From: Ruminococcus sp.
Lineage (GTDB): Bacteria; Bacillota; Clostridia; Oscillospirales; Ruminococcaceae
Reading direction: 5' to 3'
Assembly (NCBI GenBank): GCA_017472145.1
Contig: JAFUQX010000058.1
Coordinates: forward strand, 166,357-230,356
Length of the DNA stretch: 64,000 bases
A model generated the notes under the pieces. The model was not told where the DNA came from. It made no database searches and was given only the letters and a program-made list of their open reading frames with translations. Positions 34,369-44,935 of this stretch are shown piece after piece (the first letter of the stretch is position 1; each line of letters opens with the position of its first letter). Position numbers and translations under genes: made by a program.

Positions 34369-36684
34369 TCATCCGTCGTATTTGCCCGACAAAACTTCCT
34401 GTATACGCTTTGTACTCATATCATCCTTGAGATTATAGAAAGTATTGTCCGTGATCGCTTTTCGCAGTCCGGCTCTCCAGTCCTTATCCGCATCTACCTT
34501 GCCAAGAAGATCCTCCAGACGGATATTGCTGTACTTCTTTGGGTCATTATAGCCCAGACCTCCCATTGCTGTTTTTATCACATCAAAATCAGAACCCTTC
34601 CGGAGCTCACCTGATGCACCGTATACCTTTGCGGAAGTATACATATCGATCGCATCTGTGATTTTAAGTGCTGCTGCAAAATTTGTACGGGTGGCAATAC
34701 CAGTCTTGCGACGCAGAATATCGTGAAACCGGGCATCTCCTCTATGTCCCATTTTGTCGATGGCAGCCTTGTATTCCTTTATACTACCGTATTTCAAAAC
34801 ATCACTCCAGGCCTGATTGATCGATTTCTTCTTGAAAATCTTGGAGATAATCAGCTTCTTTGTCAAAAGATTTATGCCAGTTCCCATCAATCCCACACCT
34901 GTGCCCACAATAGACATATATGGTAACGGCATCAAACTGATTAAACCGCCTATAGTACGCATTACGCCAGTGACAGTATCTGCTGCGCCCTCGGCCTCCA
35001 TTTTCTCACCAGCAATACGACGCTGATTCACAAGACGCATTGCCATCGCATATCTTGGATTATCCTTATCAATCTTTTTGTTCTCCATCAAACTAATAAG
35101 TCCCGCTTTTCCTTTATCAGCCTGCTCGTATGCCTCAATTCCTTTTTCAGTTCGTTTCAGACTTGCCATAACATCAATAGCACCTGTAAATGTGTTGAAT
35201 ATTCCTCCCATGTACCCAGATGCAGCAATAAACATTTCCGCAGAATTGGATGAAATCTTTCCAGCAGCCGCCAAAAAGTCTGTGACAATCCGCACACCGT
35301 CCATTCCGCATTTTGCGAAAGACAAGGCTGCTCTGCCTGCTTTTTGTGAAAATTCTGTAGCGGCAGCACGTGCGCCATTATGATCTCCTTTTTTATGGCA
35401 ATAATATATTTTCTTCGCAAGCATTACAGCTTCATAGGTATAGAGGCACGTTGATGCTCCATTGGCTATTAAACGGATAACGCTAAGTCCGCCTTCCGCA
35501 TACATTTGCTCCATGTACTTGGTCGGATCAGCGGCCAGCTCCTTCATGGCGTCACGAGCCTGTCCGCATTCTTCAAGACCGAACATAGGAAAAAGCTTAT
35601 CATATATTGCGTCAAAAGGTGAACTTGCAGAACCAGCAATCAGAGCTTTATTATCCAGCAGTGCACCCAGAATCATATTCATCTGCGTGGAATCCACCGA
35701 CTGATCCGACTCACTGCGCCCTTCTGTTTGGCTAAGTCTCTGCAGGTCCTGCTCCTGTGCAGCTGCTACCAACCTATCAAATTCAGCCTGATTAAAATTG
35801 ATATATTTAAATAGTGTATCCGTACTCATTACCTCGGAAACACCGCTTGCATCAAACCGCTGCTCCATTGCATGTTCAGCCTGAATATGCTGCAAATGAG
35901 GCATAGCCTCTTTCTTATTACCAATTACTTGATCGATATTTCCATTTGCGCTGACAAAGGCAAAATCACTGTGATCGTTATAAGAATACACCTGCGGCAT
36001 TCCTCGGATCTCCTGACGCCGTTCACTGCGAAGCTTTTTCACATCCGGACGGGTTTCAACAGTCCGACTGTCCCTTGCAATATGCTCCGCCATCTTCATA
36101 TCCCGCAGCTGCTTGAGACCTTCAATATTTCTATCAAGCTGTACTGCAAGCATAAGAAACTGAGTCTTATTCTGATCACACATGCAATTGCTGAACTGAA
36201 TCAGCTTATCTGTAATGTCGTCGTCAAAGCCTCTTGATTTAAACGGAAAATCCTTAGCAAGCCTTTCATAGCTTTCCATAATTTTTCTGGATTTCTCGAT
36301 GGAATCGTCATCTGAATCATAAGCACCAACACGGCGAGACTTGATAAAATGCCTGTGTGAAGCAAAGTATTCCTTGAAGAATGACCATTTAGAGCCGCCT
36401 TCCTCATCAATTGCATGTGCATCCTTTATGTACTCTTCATAAAGCTTTATGATCCCGCCTGCACCGCTCGCTTGTCTTCCACCCTTTTGCTTTAGCACTT
36501 CCCCCATTTTTCTTTTCTGAGCCTTTACACCGGTTTCATCCGTAAGCTTGTACAGGCGCTTGACTTTTGTGACGTCCTCATTCACATTCAGAATGATCCG
36601 CTCGATCATGGAAGGCTCTGAATCCAAATGATTCAGCGGAGCAGACATATCCACAATTCCATTTCCGAATCTCAGATCTGACAT
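34369..36684 (-). CDS. Unknown 771-residue protein, candidate injected cargo
   Basis: No family recognised. It is highly charged and largely alpha-helical in its first ~370 residues, then has amphipathic and hydrophobic stretches (GGLISLMPLPYMSIVGTGVG, GTGINLL near 590-620) and a basic C-terminal part. There is no signal peptide. The start at 36684 follows GGAGTG. Cargo genes of extracellular contractile systems typically sit beside the ATPase/Pvc16 end, as here, and a small neighbour could be its chaperone. A structural role is the alternative. Confidence 0.65.
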   Translation of the reverse strand: MSDLRFGNGIVDMSAPLNHLDSEPSMIERIILNVNEDVTKVKRLYKLTDETGVKAQKRKMGEVLKQKGGRQASGAGGIIKLYEEYIKDAHAIDEEGGSKWSFFKEYFASHRHFIKSRRVGAYDSDDDSIEKSRKIMESYERLAKDFPFKSRGFDDDITDKLIQFSNCMCDQNKTQFLMLAVQLDRNIEGLKQLRDMKMAEHIARDSRTVETRPDVKKLRSERRQEIRGMPQVYSYNDHSDFAFVSANGNIDQVIGNKKEAMPHLQHIQAEHAMEQRFDASGVSEVMSTDTLFKYINFNQAEFDRLVAAAQEQDLQRLSQTEGRSESDQSVDSTQMNMILGALLDNKALIAGSASSPFDAIYDKLFPMFGLEECGQARDAMKELAADPTKYMEQMYAEGGLSVIRLIANGASTCLYTYEAVMLAKKIYYCHKKGDHNGARAAATEFSQKAGRAALSFAKCGMDGVRIVTDFLAAAGKISSNSAEMFIAASGYMGGIFNTFTGAIDVMASLKRTEKGIEAYEQADKGKAGLISLMENKKIDKDNPRYAMAMRLVNQRRIAGEKMEAEGAADTVTGVMRTIGGLISLMPLPYMSIVGTGVGLMGTGINLLTKKLIISKIFKKKSINQAWSDVLKYGSIKEYKAAIDKMGHRGDARFHDILRRKTGIATRTNFAAALKITDAIDMYTSAKVYGASGELRKGSDFDVIKTAMGGLGYNDPKKYSNIRLEDLLGKVDADKDWRAGLRKAITDNTFYNLKDDMSTKRIQEVLSGKYDG

Positions 36685-36701
36685 ATATAACACTCCTTTC
36701 C

Positions 36702-39695
36702 TTATTCAGAATCTTCTTTCGCAGACTTACGGTGAAACAGCAGATGATACAGAAGCATCAGACCGCCGCTGGCCACTGTTACAATTGTAAGACCAACTGA
36801 AGCTCCCAGACCTACTACTGCACCCAGTATGGAGGTGCCGGCTGAGTTGCCTGCATTGTCTGCAAAATTGTAGATGCCCATTGCACGATCCTCTCCGTAT
36901 CGAAGACTATGCCGATCCATACAATAGCAGGTGCTTCGCGCAGGAACACCGACGCTCTCAGCAACACCAAAGGCCATCATCGCCAGAATCAGCGTGAACA
37001 GATTTTGCGTCCATGCAAAAAGCAGAACACCACCTGCCGAAATCAGAAGCGCAAAATGCATAGTATAGCGTCCCAGCTTCCTGAGCACTGCATCTGCCGC
37101 TGCAACGCTGAAAAATGCCCCCGTCAGGGAATTGAGAATCATAACCAGGCTGGTACGCACCTCATTCATTCCGATCGAATCAGTGAACAGCGGTACAAAA
37201 TAGCTGCTGAAGCAGGTAATGACAGCGGCCGGAAATTCTACAAAGAAAATAAATCCAAGGATCGATGGCTTGAACAGGAACTGATACCAGCGCATGCTGC
37301 CTTTTTCTGCTGTATCTGCTCCCGATGCATAGCCTATAAAATGTCTGCCCATGGTAAAGGTCAGGATGATTTCTGCCAGCCAGAATACAGAAGAAAACCA
37401 GAACATGGCGGATTCACCAGCATATTTGGCAAGATTCGCACCGGCCACCATACCGCAGAGCATGCCGGACAGCGATGCACTTGTCACCACAGCAAAGCCC
37501 CTGTTCTTGTCTTCCTCTGTACGGAAGGAGGATACACATATGGTAAAGCTGTTAAGCAGAAGTCCCAGACCGAGGCCGTTGAGAACCAGCCCAAGAAAGG
37601 CTGCATGAAATAGTTCCATAGACATTGCAAGGTCGCCTGTCATACAAATGACAGAACCAGCAACTGTTACTGTCCGGAAGGAGAATTTTCGCATAATGGG
37701 CGCACAGAACAGGGCCATCACTGCCATCAGTGCAAAATTCACAGTCAGAGGAATCGTACCGCACTGGGTCTGATTCAGCGGCAGTCCCTCGGTATGCAGA
37801 CTCTCCAGATAAACCGGCATAAAAGATGTAGGCATATTAAGTGCTGTAAAGCAAAGCATGGTAATCAGACGCAGCTCATGAAGAGGGATCTTCTGAAGAC
37901 TTGCATTCTGCCGGTATTCACTCCTGTTCTGCATAAAGGAAATTCCTTCATTCAGCAGAAATACTGATACTATGATCAGCATGAGGATACCGATCAGGAT
38001 GTCTATAAAAATCTCGTAAATGCCGCTCTGCATAGCATTGAGATCCATACCGATCTCTACGGCTCCTACCACCTCACCTGCATCATTTTTGATTGGCGAA
38101 ACTACATATGTGTAGCTTCCTGTTACCTCGGCCGCATCCGCCGTGTGTCCGTTTTCTCCCGTTTCATAAATCGTCTGGAGAAGATCTCTTGCGTCTCCAA
38201 ACAAAGGATAATATCCCCCGATGGAATCATCCAGATAATATACCGCATACGCACGGTCATTGCAGTATCGGATCACATTCAGATAAATATTGTCCCCGTA
38301 AGAATAAGAACGGTCAATGACATTTTCCATCTGCCCGCGCATTTCCTCATAGGCCGGCGTCCCGTAATCCGTGGGATAGGTTATCTTCTCAATCAGCTCC
38401 GCATCAATCGTTTCTGCGGCAATTGTGGAAAGCAGGTATATCTCATTCTGATAAGAAGAGAAATACAGCTCCCGGAAGCTCATAAGAATCGTCGGAAGAA
38501 TCAGTACCGCTGTAAGAAGGATACCGCCTGTGCTGATCAAAGCCAGCTTCCACTTTGCAAACAATCCCCTCCGGAACAGACGCACACAAAGCTTTATCAG
38601 AACATAAATGCAGACAACAGAGCCACCGATCAGAAAAATACCCTGCAGGAGAAATACAATATTCCAAAAGGAATTGTAATATCCGGCATTCCAGACCTGA
38701 GCCCACTCAGTAACTGTGCCGGAATCCGTAAGGATCTGGTAGGCCCGCTGATCCGTGGTAAACAGAACCGTCTGTGCATCAATGGCAAATACATTCATGA
38801 GAATATCCTCTTCCTCACTAAGGAAGGTATATTCCTTTACCATTCCCTCCGAAGTCACGCTGTAGATCATGGAGTTCCCGATATCTGTAAAATATACATC
38901 GCCGCTTTCCGAAACACTCAGGCGATAGGGAACAAAATAGTCCGGTTTGTCCACGGCCTCTGTCAGAACGGTCACATCGCTGTTCTGTTCCAGTCTGCAC
39001 ACACGACAGGTCTTATCAGTAAAATAGATCTCCCCTTCTGCACTCAGTACAGCATCCTGTATCCGGGAAGCCTCTGTGTAGGGAATTTGCTGCACAAGCC
39101 GAGCCTCACCTGCTGTATCCGCAGCATAAACGGCAACCTGCGTATCATCTGTCATCAGGAAGCGGATCGTTCCGTCCTTTTCAGCCCGCAGCCCCATAAG
39201 ACGGGGCTTCTGTACAGTCATATCACTGTAATCTGCACAATAAATTTCAGTCTCGAACATGCCGTATTTATTATACTTCAGAATCCGTTCCCTTGCAACT
39301 GTAAAGCCGGCTGCACTCCATTCCAGATCTGCAAGATAAAGATTCCCCTCTGCATCCACACAAATCTGATTGGCCTCACTAAAGGTGTCACGTCCTCGCA
39401 GCTGACCGCTTTCCGTCACCCAGACCGCATTTCCCTGACGATCTGTTTTGACGACCGCACTGCGCTCATTGATGATAGAATAGTAACAGCCGTCCTGTCC
39501 CTTCACTGTAGTATAAAGATTGTAAACCTCATACCGCAGACCCATGCGGCTGCTTGACCCGAATGAAAGATAATCTCCGAAAAATCCGAACATAAATACT
39601 GTCAGAATACTCAGGCAGAAGCCGGCTACACATACAATGCCCAGAATCATCCGAAGCAGCTTTTTTGAATTTTTCCGAATCCTTTTCTCATGCAT
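36702..39695 (-). CDS. Membrane sensor fused to an MFS transporter
   Basis: A 997-residue protein. TM1 (about 12-38) is followed by a propeller/NHL-like ectodomain (about 45-335, repeated units such as QICVDAEGNLYLADLEWSAA and LSVSESGDVYFTDIGNSMIY). Then come TM2 and TM3 (about 343-403), a Cache-like ectodomain (405-545), TM4 (548-572) and a full major facilitator domain of about 12 helices (600-985). I know of no standard family with this fusion. The N-terminal plan is shared with the next two large proteins. The start at 39695 is set by AGGAGG. It may sense an extracellular ligand and transport or signal it. Confidence 0.72.
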   Translation of the reverse strand: MHEKRIRKNSKKLLRMILGIVCVAGFCLSILTVFMFGFFGDYLSFGSSSRMGLRYEVYNLYTTVKGQDGCYYSIINERSAVVKTDRQGNAVWVTESGQLRGRDTFSEANQICVDAEGNLYLADLEWSAAGFTVARERILKYNKYGMFETEIYCADYSDMTVQKPRLMGLRAEKDGTIRFLMTDDTQVAVYAADTAGEARLVQQIPYTEASRIQDAVLSAEGEIYFTDKTCRVCRLEQNSDVTVLTEAVDKPDYFVPYRLSVSESGDVYFTDIGNSMIYSVTSEGMVKEYTFLSEEEDILMNVFAIDAQTVLFTTDQRAYQILTDSGTVTEWAQVWNAGYYNSFWNIVFLLQGIFLIGGSVVCIYVLIKLCVRLFRRGLFAKWKLALISTGGILLTAVLILPTILMSFRELYFSSYQNEIYLLSTIAAETIDAELIEKITYPTDYGTPAYEEMRGQMENVIDRSYSYGDNIYLNVIRYCNDRAYAVYYLDDSIGGYYPLFGDARDLLQTIYETGENGHTADAAEVTGSYTYVVSPIKNDAGEVVGAVEIGMDLNAMQSGIYEIFIDILIGILMLIIVSVFLLNEGISFMQNRSEYRQNASLQKIPLHELRLITMLCFTALNMPTSFMPVYLESLHTEGLPLNQTQCGTIPLTVNFALMAVMALFCAPIMRKFSFRTVTVAGSVICMTGDLAMSMELFHAAFLGLVLNGLGLGLLLNSFTICVSSFRTEEDKNRGFAVVTSASLSGMLCGMVAGANLAKYAGESAMFWFSSVFWLAEIILTFTMGRHFIGYASGADTAEKGSMRWYQFLFKPSILGFIFFVEFPAAVITCFSSYFVPLFTDSIGMNEVRTSLVMILNSLTGAFFSVAAADAVLRKLGRYTMHFALLISAGGVLLFAWTQNLFTLILAMMAFGVAESVGVPARSTCYCMDRHSLRYGEDRAMGIYNFADNAGNSAGTSILGAVVGLGASVGLTIVTVASGGLMLLYHLLFHRKSAKEDSE

Positions 39696-39697
39696 GT

Positions 39698-41080
39698 TCA
39701 TACCTCCTTACAGCCGTCTGACTGATATTTCTTGTACAAAGGAGCTGCATAATATGCCGTATTCACCCCGTCCCCGCTGATTGACTCCGGGTACAGAAAG
39801 GGATAGATCGTCAGAATGTTCCGGTGCAGTTTCCTGCATTTCCGATAGGAATCAGTTTCATCCATGCAGTCTACCTGTATGATATCCGTAATGCCATCCA
39901 GATAATAGGGCAGGGCCGGCATTGTAATATAATCCAGAATTGACTCCCGCTTCTCCGGCCGTGTCGTCAGGGTTTTCATCATATGTGTATCGGGATTCAG
40001 AAATGCTGCACGTTTTTCTGTATACTTTTGAAGAAGCTCCGGAAAAGCTGCACAGATCATCACAACGGATACAGAAGGATGCTTCTTCTTCAGTTTCTCC
40101 GCAGCATCCAGATACATCTGGGAGATGCGCCGTACACCGTCATGAAACTGTGCTTCTGCCTGTCTGCACACAGACTCCGGCAGTACAGTCTGTTTCAGAA
40201 CCGCATCCAGATACTTTTCATAGGAAAAATCAGGAAGAGGAATGTATGCCTTTGCATGGAAAGCCTCTGCTGTTTCAAAAACATACTGCATGGAGTGATA
40301 TTCATCCTCTGTAAGAGAAGCCTTGGAAAAGGTAAAGGATACATTCTGAACAGAAGAAGCATGTGCTCTGACAAAAGGAACAAGATATAACGCCTCATCC
40401 ATACAGCCGTCCTCTGTCAAAAGCTGTTCTGTCACAAAATCAAAGTCATATACTATATTCTCTGCCATATGCAGATGAACCGTGCATTCATAGGCTCCGA
40501 ACAAACAGGGGCCGCCTTCTACGGCAAAGCGGCGTCCTTCCTCAGCAGCCCGTTTCCATGCTCCTGCGGAATCGGTAAATACCGGACAGCTGCGCAGCGG
40601 ACTATCCTTTGGCAGATTCTGAAGCGGATTCAGAATCCTTTCCAGCTCTGATACAGCTGATGCATACAGCACGCCCTTGAAGCACAGGGTCCGGCGCTCT
40701 TCCGGCGTCCCGAAAAGCTGTACTCTGGCCTGCACAAAAGCATCCTGCTCCAGCTGCTTCTTTTCTTCCAGGCACGCCCTTCGTATGGTACGGTATTCCC
40801 GCATCTTCTCCTGTGAAATATCCGGCATATGCAACTGCGTTTCTGAAAAGGACAGCCGTTCACAGCAGGTCTGATAGGCCGTTCTTCCCCGCAGCAGCTG
40901 ATTCTGCACATGTGCAATGGCCTGAAGCTGCATAGAAAGATACTGCTGCTCCCCGACAACCGCCGCAGTAAAATCTGCATAATCTGTCATTGAAAAATCC
41001 AGAAGCGCATCACTGCATGTGCACAAGATGCTTTCCTGCTGCTTTATACCGCACTTTTCCAAAAGCTCTCTGATTCTCAT
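39698..41080 (-). CDS. Unknown 460-residue cytoplasmic protein
   Basis: Family not recognised. It has no signal peptide and no membrane helix. The N-terminal half is rich in Cys, Gln and Leu and predicted helical; the C-terminal part contains VSVVMICAAFPELLQKYTEK and TIYPFLYPESISGDGVNTAY. Its stop overlaps the ribosome site of the MFS fusion gene, implying a fixed ratio. It probably acts as a cytoplasmic partner of the membrane module. Confidence 0.65.
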   Translation of the reverse strand: MRIRELLEKCGIKQQESILCTCSDALLDFSMTDYADFTAAVVGEQQYLSMQLQAIAHVQNQLLRGRTAYQTCCERLSFSETQLHMPDISQEKMREYRTIRRACLEEKKQLEQDAFVQARVQLFGTPEERRTLCFKGVLYASAVSELERILNPLQNLPKDSPLRSCPVFTDSAGAWKRAAEEGRRFAVEGGPCLFGAYECTVHLHMAENIVYDFDFVTEQLLTEDGCMDEALYLVPFVRAHASSVQNVSFTFSKASLTEDEYHSMQYVFETAEAFHAKAYIPLPDFSYEKYLDAVLKQTVLPESVCRQAEAQFHDGVRRISQMYLDAAEKLKKKHPSVSVVMICAAFPELLQKYTEKRAAFLNPDTHMMKTLTTRPEKRESILDYITMPALPYYLDGITDIIQVDCMDETDSYRKCRKLHRNILTIYPFLYPESISGDGVNTAYYAAPLYKKYQSDGCKEV

Positions 41081-41091
41081 TCTATCATCCC

Positions 41092-42219
41092 TTACTCACT
41101 GAATATATCAAATATAAACAATTGCAGCCATTCCATAAATTCTGTGTAGACAGCAGGCTCTATTACCGATGTACCGATTGCTGCTGTTGTCGTTTCTGTC
41201 GTTGTTGTCTCTGACCGTCCGGATCCTGTTGATACAGCTGCGAAAGCGGTTGTTTTTGTTGTTGTCACTGAGGCTGTAACGCTTTCATGACCGGTTCCGG
41301 CCGTCACTGCTGTTGTGGCCGTGGATACCATGTACTTCCAATAACGATACCACATTTCTAATTCATCTTCATCGATCGTACGGCTGACCCCTTCCTCGTT
41401 TGTCAGCACATAGAACGGTACGGTTGTTGTTACAGATGTCTCCGGCTCTGTTTCTGATACAGCCGCCACGGATGTTTTTGTTTCCGTAGAAACAGCCGCT
41501 GACTCTGCTTCCATATTTACAGGCGGCTCTGTTGCCGCTGGCTCTGTCTGCGGCGCATCCTGGTGAACGCCCGGTGAATTCTCTCCACCGTCTGCGCCGC
41601 TCTCCTCCGACGAAGCTGAATCCTCAGCAGACGGCTCTGTGGAACGAAACTGCTCCAGAATCCCGTCATCCACATAGGGCACAGCAGGATTTACCTGTAC
41701 AACAGTACCCGGCGCTGCATAAGCAGTACCATCTGTTATATGATATGTATCTGCATCCCTTTCTGTCTGTACAGCCATGGTGTTTACAGTCAGAGAAGAA
41801 CGATGATCTGCTGCTGTCTCATCCTCCTCACCCAGGACAGCACGTACGCGCGCCAGCTCTGTCTGAATAGAAACATCCTCTGTCTTTTTATATCCATATT
41901 CCAGAATCGCCACCGCACTCTCCCAGTCTCCTTTGGCCAGGTAGGTTTTTGCCAGAGACAGATAGGCATCCGAATCTGTCTCCTTCAGCGATATCGCCTC
42001 CTTATAGCAAATCTCCGCCTGATCATAATCCAGGCTGGCATAATGCTGATTGCCTTCCTTTATGTAAGCATCGGCCTGATTCATCCGCTGATTTACAACA
42101 AGCAATACAACGATCGCAGCGATCAGCAGCAGAAAAACCAAAACTATACCAGTAATCACATATTTCATCCTATCCGATAATTTCGGCTGTCTGAGCACAT
42201 CTTTTTGCTGTGCTGTCAC
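41092..42219 (-). CDS. Membrane-anchored TPR protein with Thr/Ser-rich tail
   Basis: A 375-residue protein beginning at a GTG preceded by AGAGGTG and overlapping the upstream gene by 50 bases; a later ATG at 42168 is the alternative. A single TM (about 20-42) is followed by a TPR region (about 48-130: AEICYKEAISLKETDSDAYL) and a long low-complexity Thr/Ser/Glu/Ala-rich stretch (about 180-345) that should be extracytoplasmic and extended. It looks like an anchor or spacer for the secretion machine at the envelope. Confidence 0.7.
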   Translation of the reverse strand: MTAQQKDVLRQPKLSDRMKYVITGIVLVFLLLIAAIVVLLVVNQRMNQADAYIKEGNQHYASLDYDQAEICYKEAISLKETDSDAYLSLAKTYLAKGDWESAVAILEYGYKKTEDVSIQTELARVRAVLGEEDETAADHRSSLTVNTMAVQTERDADTYHITDGTAYAAPGTVVQVNPAVPYVDDGILEQFRSTEPSAEDSASSEESGADGGENSPGVHQDAPQTEPAATEPPVNMEAESAAVSTETKTSVAAVSETEPETSVTTTVPFYVLTNEEGVSRTIDEDELEMWYRYWKYMVSTATTAVTAGTGHESVTASVTTTKTTAFAAVSTGSGRSETTTTETTTAAIGTSVIEPAVYTEFMEWLQLFIFDIFSE

Positions 42220-44935
42220 TCCGCATCACCTCTTTCTCAATATCCCTCACTGCAATTCCTGCACGACATTTTTCTGCATACCATTCGGCCAATATGTCCT
42301 GCGGAGCCGCAGCAAGGCAGCTTTTAAACAATCCATAAGCCTCAGAAAATTTTCCTTCTGCCATAAGCTCTGCGGCCTGCTCAAAGCTCTCTGCACATCC
42401 GCAGACAGCAGTATCTTCAAATGCATCCAGCAATTCATACAGGACGATTTTCTCGCCGCCCTGACAGAGCGTTCCTATTTTCCGGCAGTACCAGCCTGTC
42501 TCTGTCATCACAGTCTTCATCTGCTCTGTCACAATACCTCTGCATCCGAAAAATTGTGCTATTCCGGCTGCACGTTCAGCAGCCTCCGCCTGAACAGAAG
42601 CAACCATGACAGATGCACACGACTCTGCACCGCTGACTGTAATCAGTCCCGTACCGTTTCCCATTCCGATTCCCACTGTAAGCTGCTCCATTTTCGCCAG
42701 ATTGGCTGCATATTTCACAAGCGACAGCTGCTCCGGGGACGGATATGGGGAAAGCAGCAGGGACAACCGGTCACTGAGGATCCGATATACAATGCAGCCC
42801 TGCTCCTCAAGCCATGGAATGATTATCTGATAAAAACGATGCAGCGCTTCTGTCGAAGAGACGGATATCCGCAGCTCTGCAAAGGTTCCCACGCTTTTGC
42901 GTCTTGTTCCCGGCACTGCATGCTCCAGGCTGTCTGCACGAAGCATCTGCACGAAGGGCAGCGGTACAAAGCGGTAATGCTGCTCATTGTTTTCCTGCAT
43001 TTCCTGCTGACGGCTTTTTACATTCTGTATCATAACATACAGCCGTTCCCAGATGTTCATCACCTCTGCGCTGCGCCGTGAGCGTCCCGGACGATTCACC
43101 AGTCCTTTCTCTACCTGCAGGCCGAGCCGGCGAATGGGAAGCAGCGCAAAACCAATATAAACGATCACAGCCAACACCATAACACTGCACAGAATCACAA
43201 TATACTGTACAATACGTGAGGTGATCTGTCTCGTTTTCCAGTCGGTCAAATACTGATCGATACCGATTTCTATAACCGCTTCAATGCCGTATTCCTCATT
43301 CTCATAATAACAGAGCTGTACATTCCAGGTGCCCTCTGTATCATACTGTGTCATATTCCGGCTGATCCCATTTTCCAGTACCTTGTCATATACATCCCGC
43401 ATGTAATAGTTATTATATACATACGAGGTCGGAATCCACTCCTTGCCGCTGCTGTTGTAGAGCATGATCAGGTTTCCCTCCGAATCACATACATGGAATA
43501 CAAAATACGGTGCAAACTCCTTTTCACCGGTTTCATGATTTTCAATCAGAGTGTTCTGCATGATAACATCCAGCTGAGAATGAAATGCCTCAGAGAAAAG
43601 CATTTCCTCTGAAAAGCCCTCTGTTTCTGAAAACAAAACATTCAGCTCGCTGCGTATTTCCTTCTCCAGATCATCAAATACATCCGCATAGCTCTCATTG
43701 AAAGAGCGGGTCATAAGGCGATTGATTTCAAAGCCTGTCAGACCAATGGCACTGCCGAAAAGCATCACTGCAAATATAACGATCTCAATCCGCACGGAAA
43801 TATATTTCCTCTTTTTATAGAAAAAGACGATTCCGGTCACGGCCAGCCCCAGAAGCATAAACACCAGAAAGGAGGCACCCAGCCAGATGGCCCCTCGCTT
43901 CAGAAGCATGCCGCCTGTATAATGCAGCTCTGGATACAGCGTCATTCTTCCATTATCATACACTGCAAGACAGGATGCAAGCGGTGCGTCCTCATCCGCC
44001 AGCACCTCAGGCCTTTCTGCATAAGCCGCAAAGCTACTTTCTCCGATCAGCCAGATATTACTGAGCATATCCGGCTCTACAACGCACATCTGATCTGGAA
44101 TCCCATCAATTACAGTCTGCTCAAAGGGATTTGCATATGTGCGCTCTGATACAATGCCATCCTGACGATGGCAGCGGATTCTGCTGTCTGTATGCAGATT
44201 CAAATAGGAAATATAAGTCTCACCCCATGCAAGATTCACATAGGAGCCGTTTTCCGTTCCTTCCGGCAGAACAGAACGCAGAACACCGTCTATAGACTCT
44301 GTATATAAGCCGCCATAGGTACTGAATGCGGAAAGTCTGCCGGCACTGTCAAAGCTATAGGAGGAAAATGCACAGTCACCGCCCAGCGAAATTTTCCTGT
44401 CCACAAGAAAATGATCAGAGGAGGTGCTTCTGTAAATCGTGAAAGTGTCCCAGTCTGTATAAAGATAATAGAGACGACCCTCTTTGATATAAGCGGCCTC
44501 AGCAGAAGGATAGGGATTCTCATTGGCCTCTACTGCAATCTCCCAGGCCGGCTCCAGCTTCCTGTTTTCAAAGTCGCAGAGGAAGATTTCCTCACGCTCG
44601 ATCAGACCTGATACACAGCCGTATTCACCGACATGTACATATACCTGTTCGTTTTCTGCATCGTAAATCAGGAAGTCATATACATAACGCCGGCGGTCCT
44701 GTTCCGCAGAAAGAGGAATGGAAGAAGTTTCCCTGCCATTTGTGGTACAGCGGTATATATGATACTGCTGCTTTTCCACATTATAGTCGATACCGCAGAT
44801 CAGACCATCCTGTACGGTACACAGATCCTGACAGATGTTCAGAGAAAGCGTTCGATTTGCAAGAGTCCCTGTCAGAGACAGGAGCATGGAAAGCATAAGA
44901 CAAATCAAAGGCAGCAGAAGCCATTTCTTTTTCAT
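42170..44935 (-). CDS. Membrane sensor with degenerate cyclase domain (first)
   Basis: A 921-residue protein. A TM/signal anchor is followed by a propeller-like ectodomain (to about 365), a TM pair (about 365-420), a Cache-like ectodomain (about 425-580), a TM (about 590-610), a short linker, then a domain related to class III nucleotide cyclases (about 690-840) lacking the usual metal-binding Asp pair. It ends with a TPR-like helical repeat (AELMAEGKFSEAYGLFKSCL). The start at 44935 overlaps the upstream stop in ATGA. A catalytically dead cyclase fold could act as a signal-binding or dimerisation switch. Confidence 0.72.
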   Translation of the reverse strand: MKKKWLLLPLICLMLSMLLSLTGTLANRTLSLNICQDLCTVQDGLICGIDYNVEKQQYHIYRCTTNGRETSSIPLSAEQDRRRYVYDFLIYDAENEQVYVHVGEYGCVSGLIEREEIFLCDFENRKLEPAWEIAVEANENPYPSAEAAYIKEGRLYYLYTDWDTFTIYRSTSSDHFLVDRKISLGGDCAFSSYSFDSAGRLSAFSTYGGLYTESIDGVLRSVLPEGTENGSYVNLAWGETYISYLNLHTDSRIRCHRQDGIVSERTYANPFEQTVIDGIPDQMCVVEPDMLSNIWLIGESSFAAYAERPEVLADEDAPLASCLAVYDNGRMTLYPELHYTGGMLLKRGAIWLGASFLVFMLLGLAVTGIVFFYKKRKYISVRIEIVIFAVMLFGSAIGLTGFEINRLMTRSFNESYADVFDDLEKEIRSELNVLFSETEGFSEEMLFSEAFHSQLDVIMQNTLIENHETGEKEFAPYFVFHVCDSEGNLIMLYNSSGKEWIPTSYVYNNYYMRDVYDKVLENGISRNMTQYDTEGTWNVQLCYYENEEYGIEAVIEIGIDQYLTDWKTRQITSRIVQYIVILCSVMVLAVIVYIGFALLPIRRLGLQVEKGLVNRPGRSRRSAEVMNIWERLYVMIQNVKSRQQEMQENNEQHYRFVPLPFVQMLRADSLEHAVPGTRRKSVGTFAELRISVSSTEALHRFYQIIIPWLEEQGCIVYRILSDRLSLLLSPYPSPEQLSLVKYAANLAKMEQLTVGIGMGNGTGLITVSGAESCASVMVASVQAEAAERAAGIAQFFGCRGIVTEQMKTVMTETGWYCRKIGTLCQGGEKIVLYELLDAFEDTAVCGCAESFEQAAELMAEGKFSEAYGLFKSCLAAAPQDILAEWYAEKCRAGIAVRDIEKEVMRSDSTAKRCAQTAEIIG

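Noticed and set aside
38145-39557. A 470-codon open frame on the plus strand opposite the MFS-fusion gene.
   Set aside because: No ribosome site, no recognisable protein, and the opposite strand has a coherent membrane protein with good signals. It is a codon-bias shadow. Other plus-strand frames over the phn and CIS genes were rejected for the same reason.
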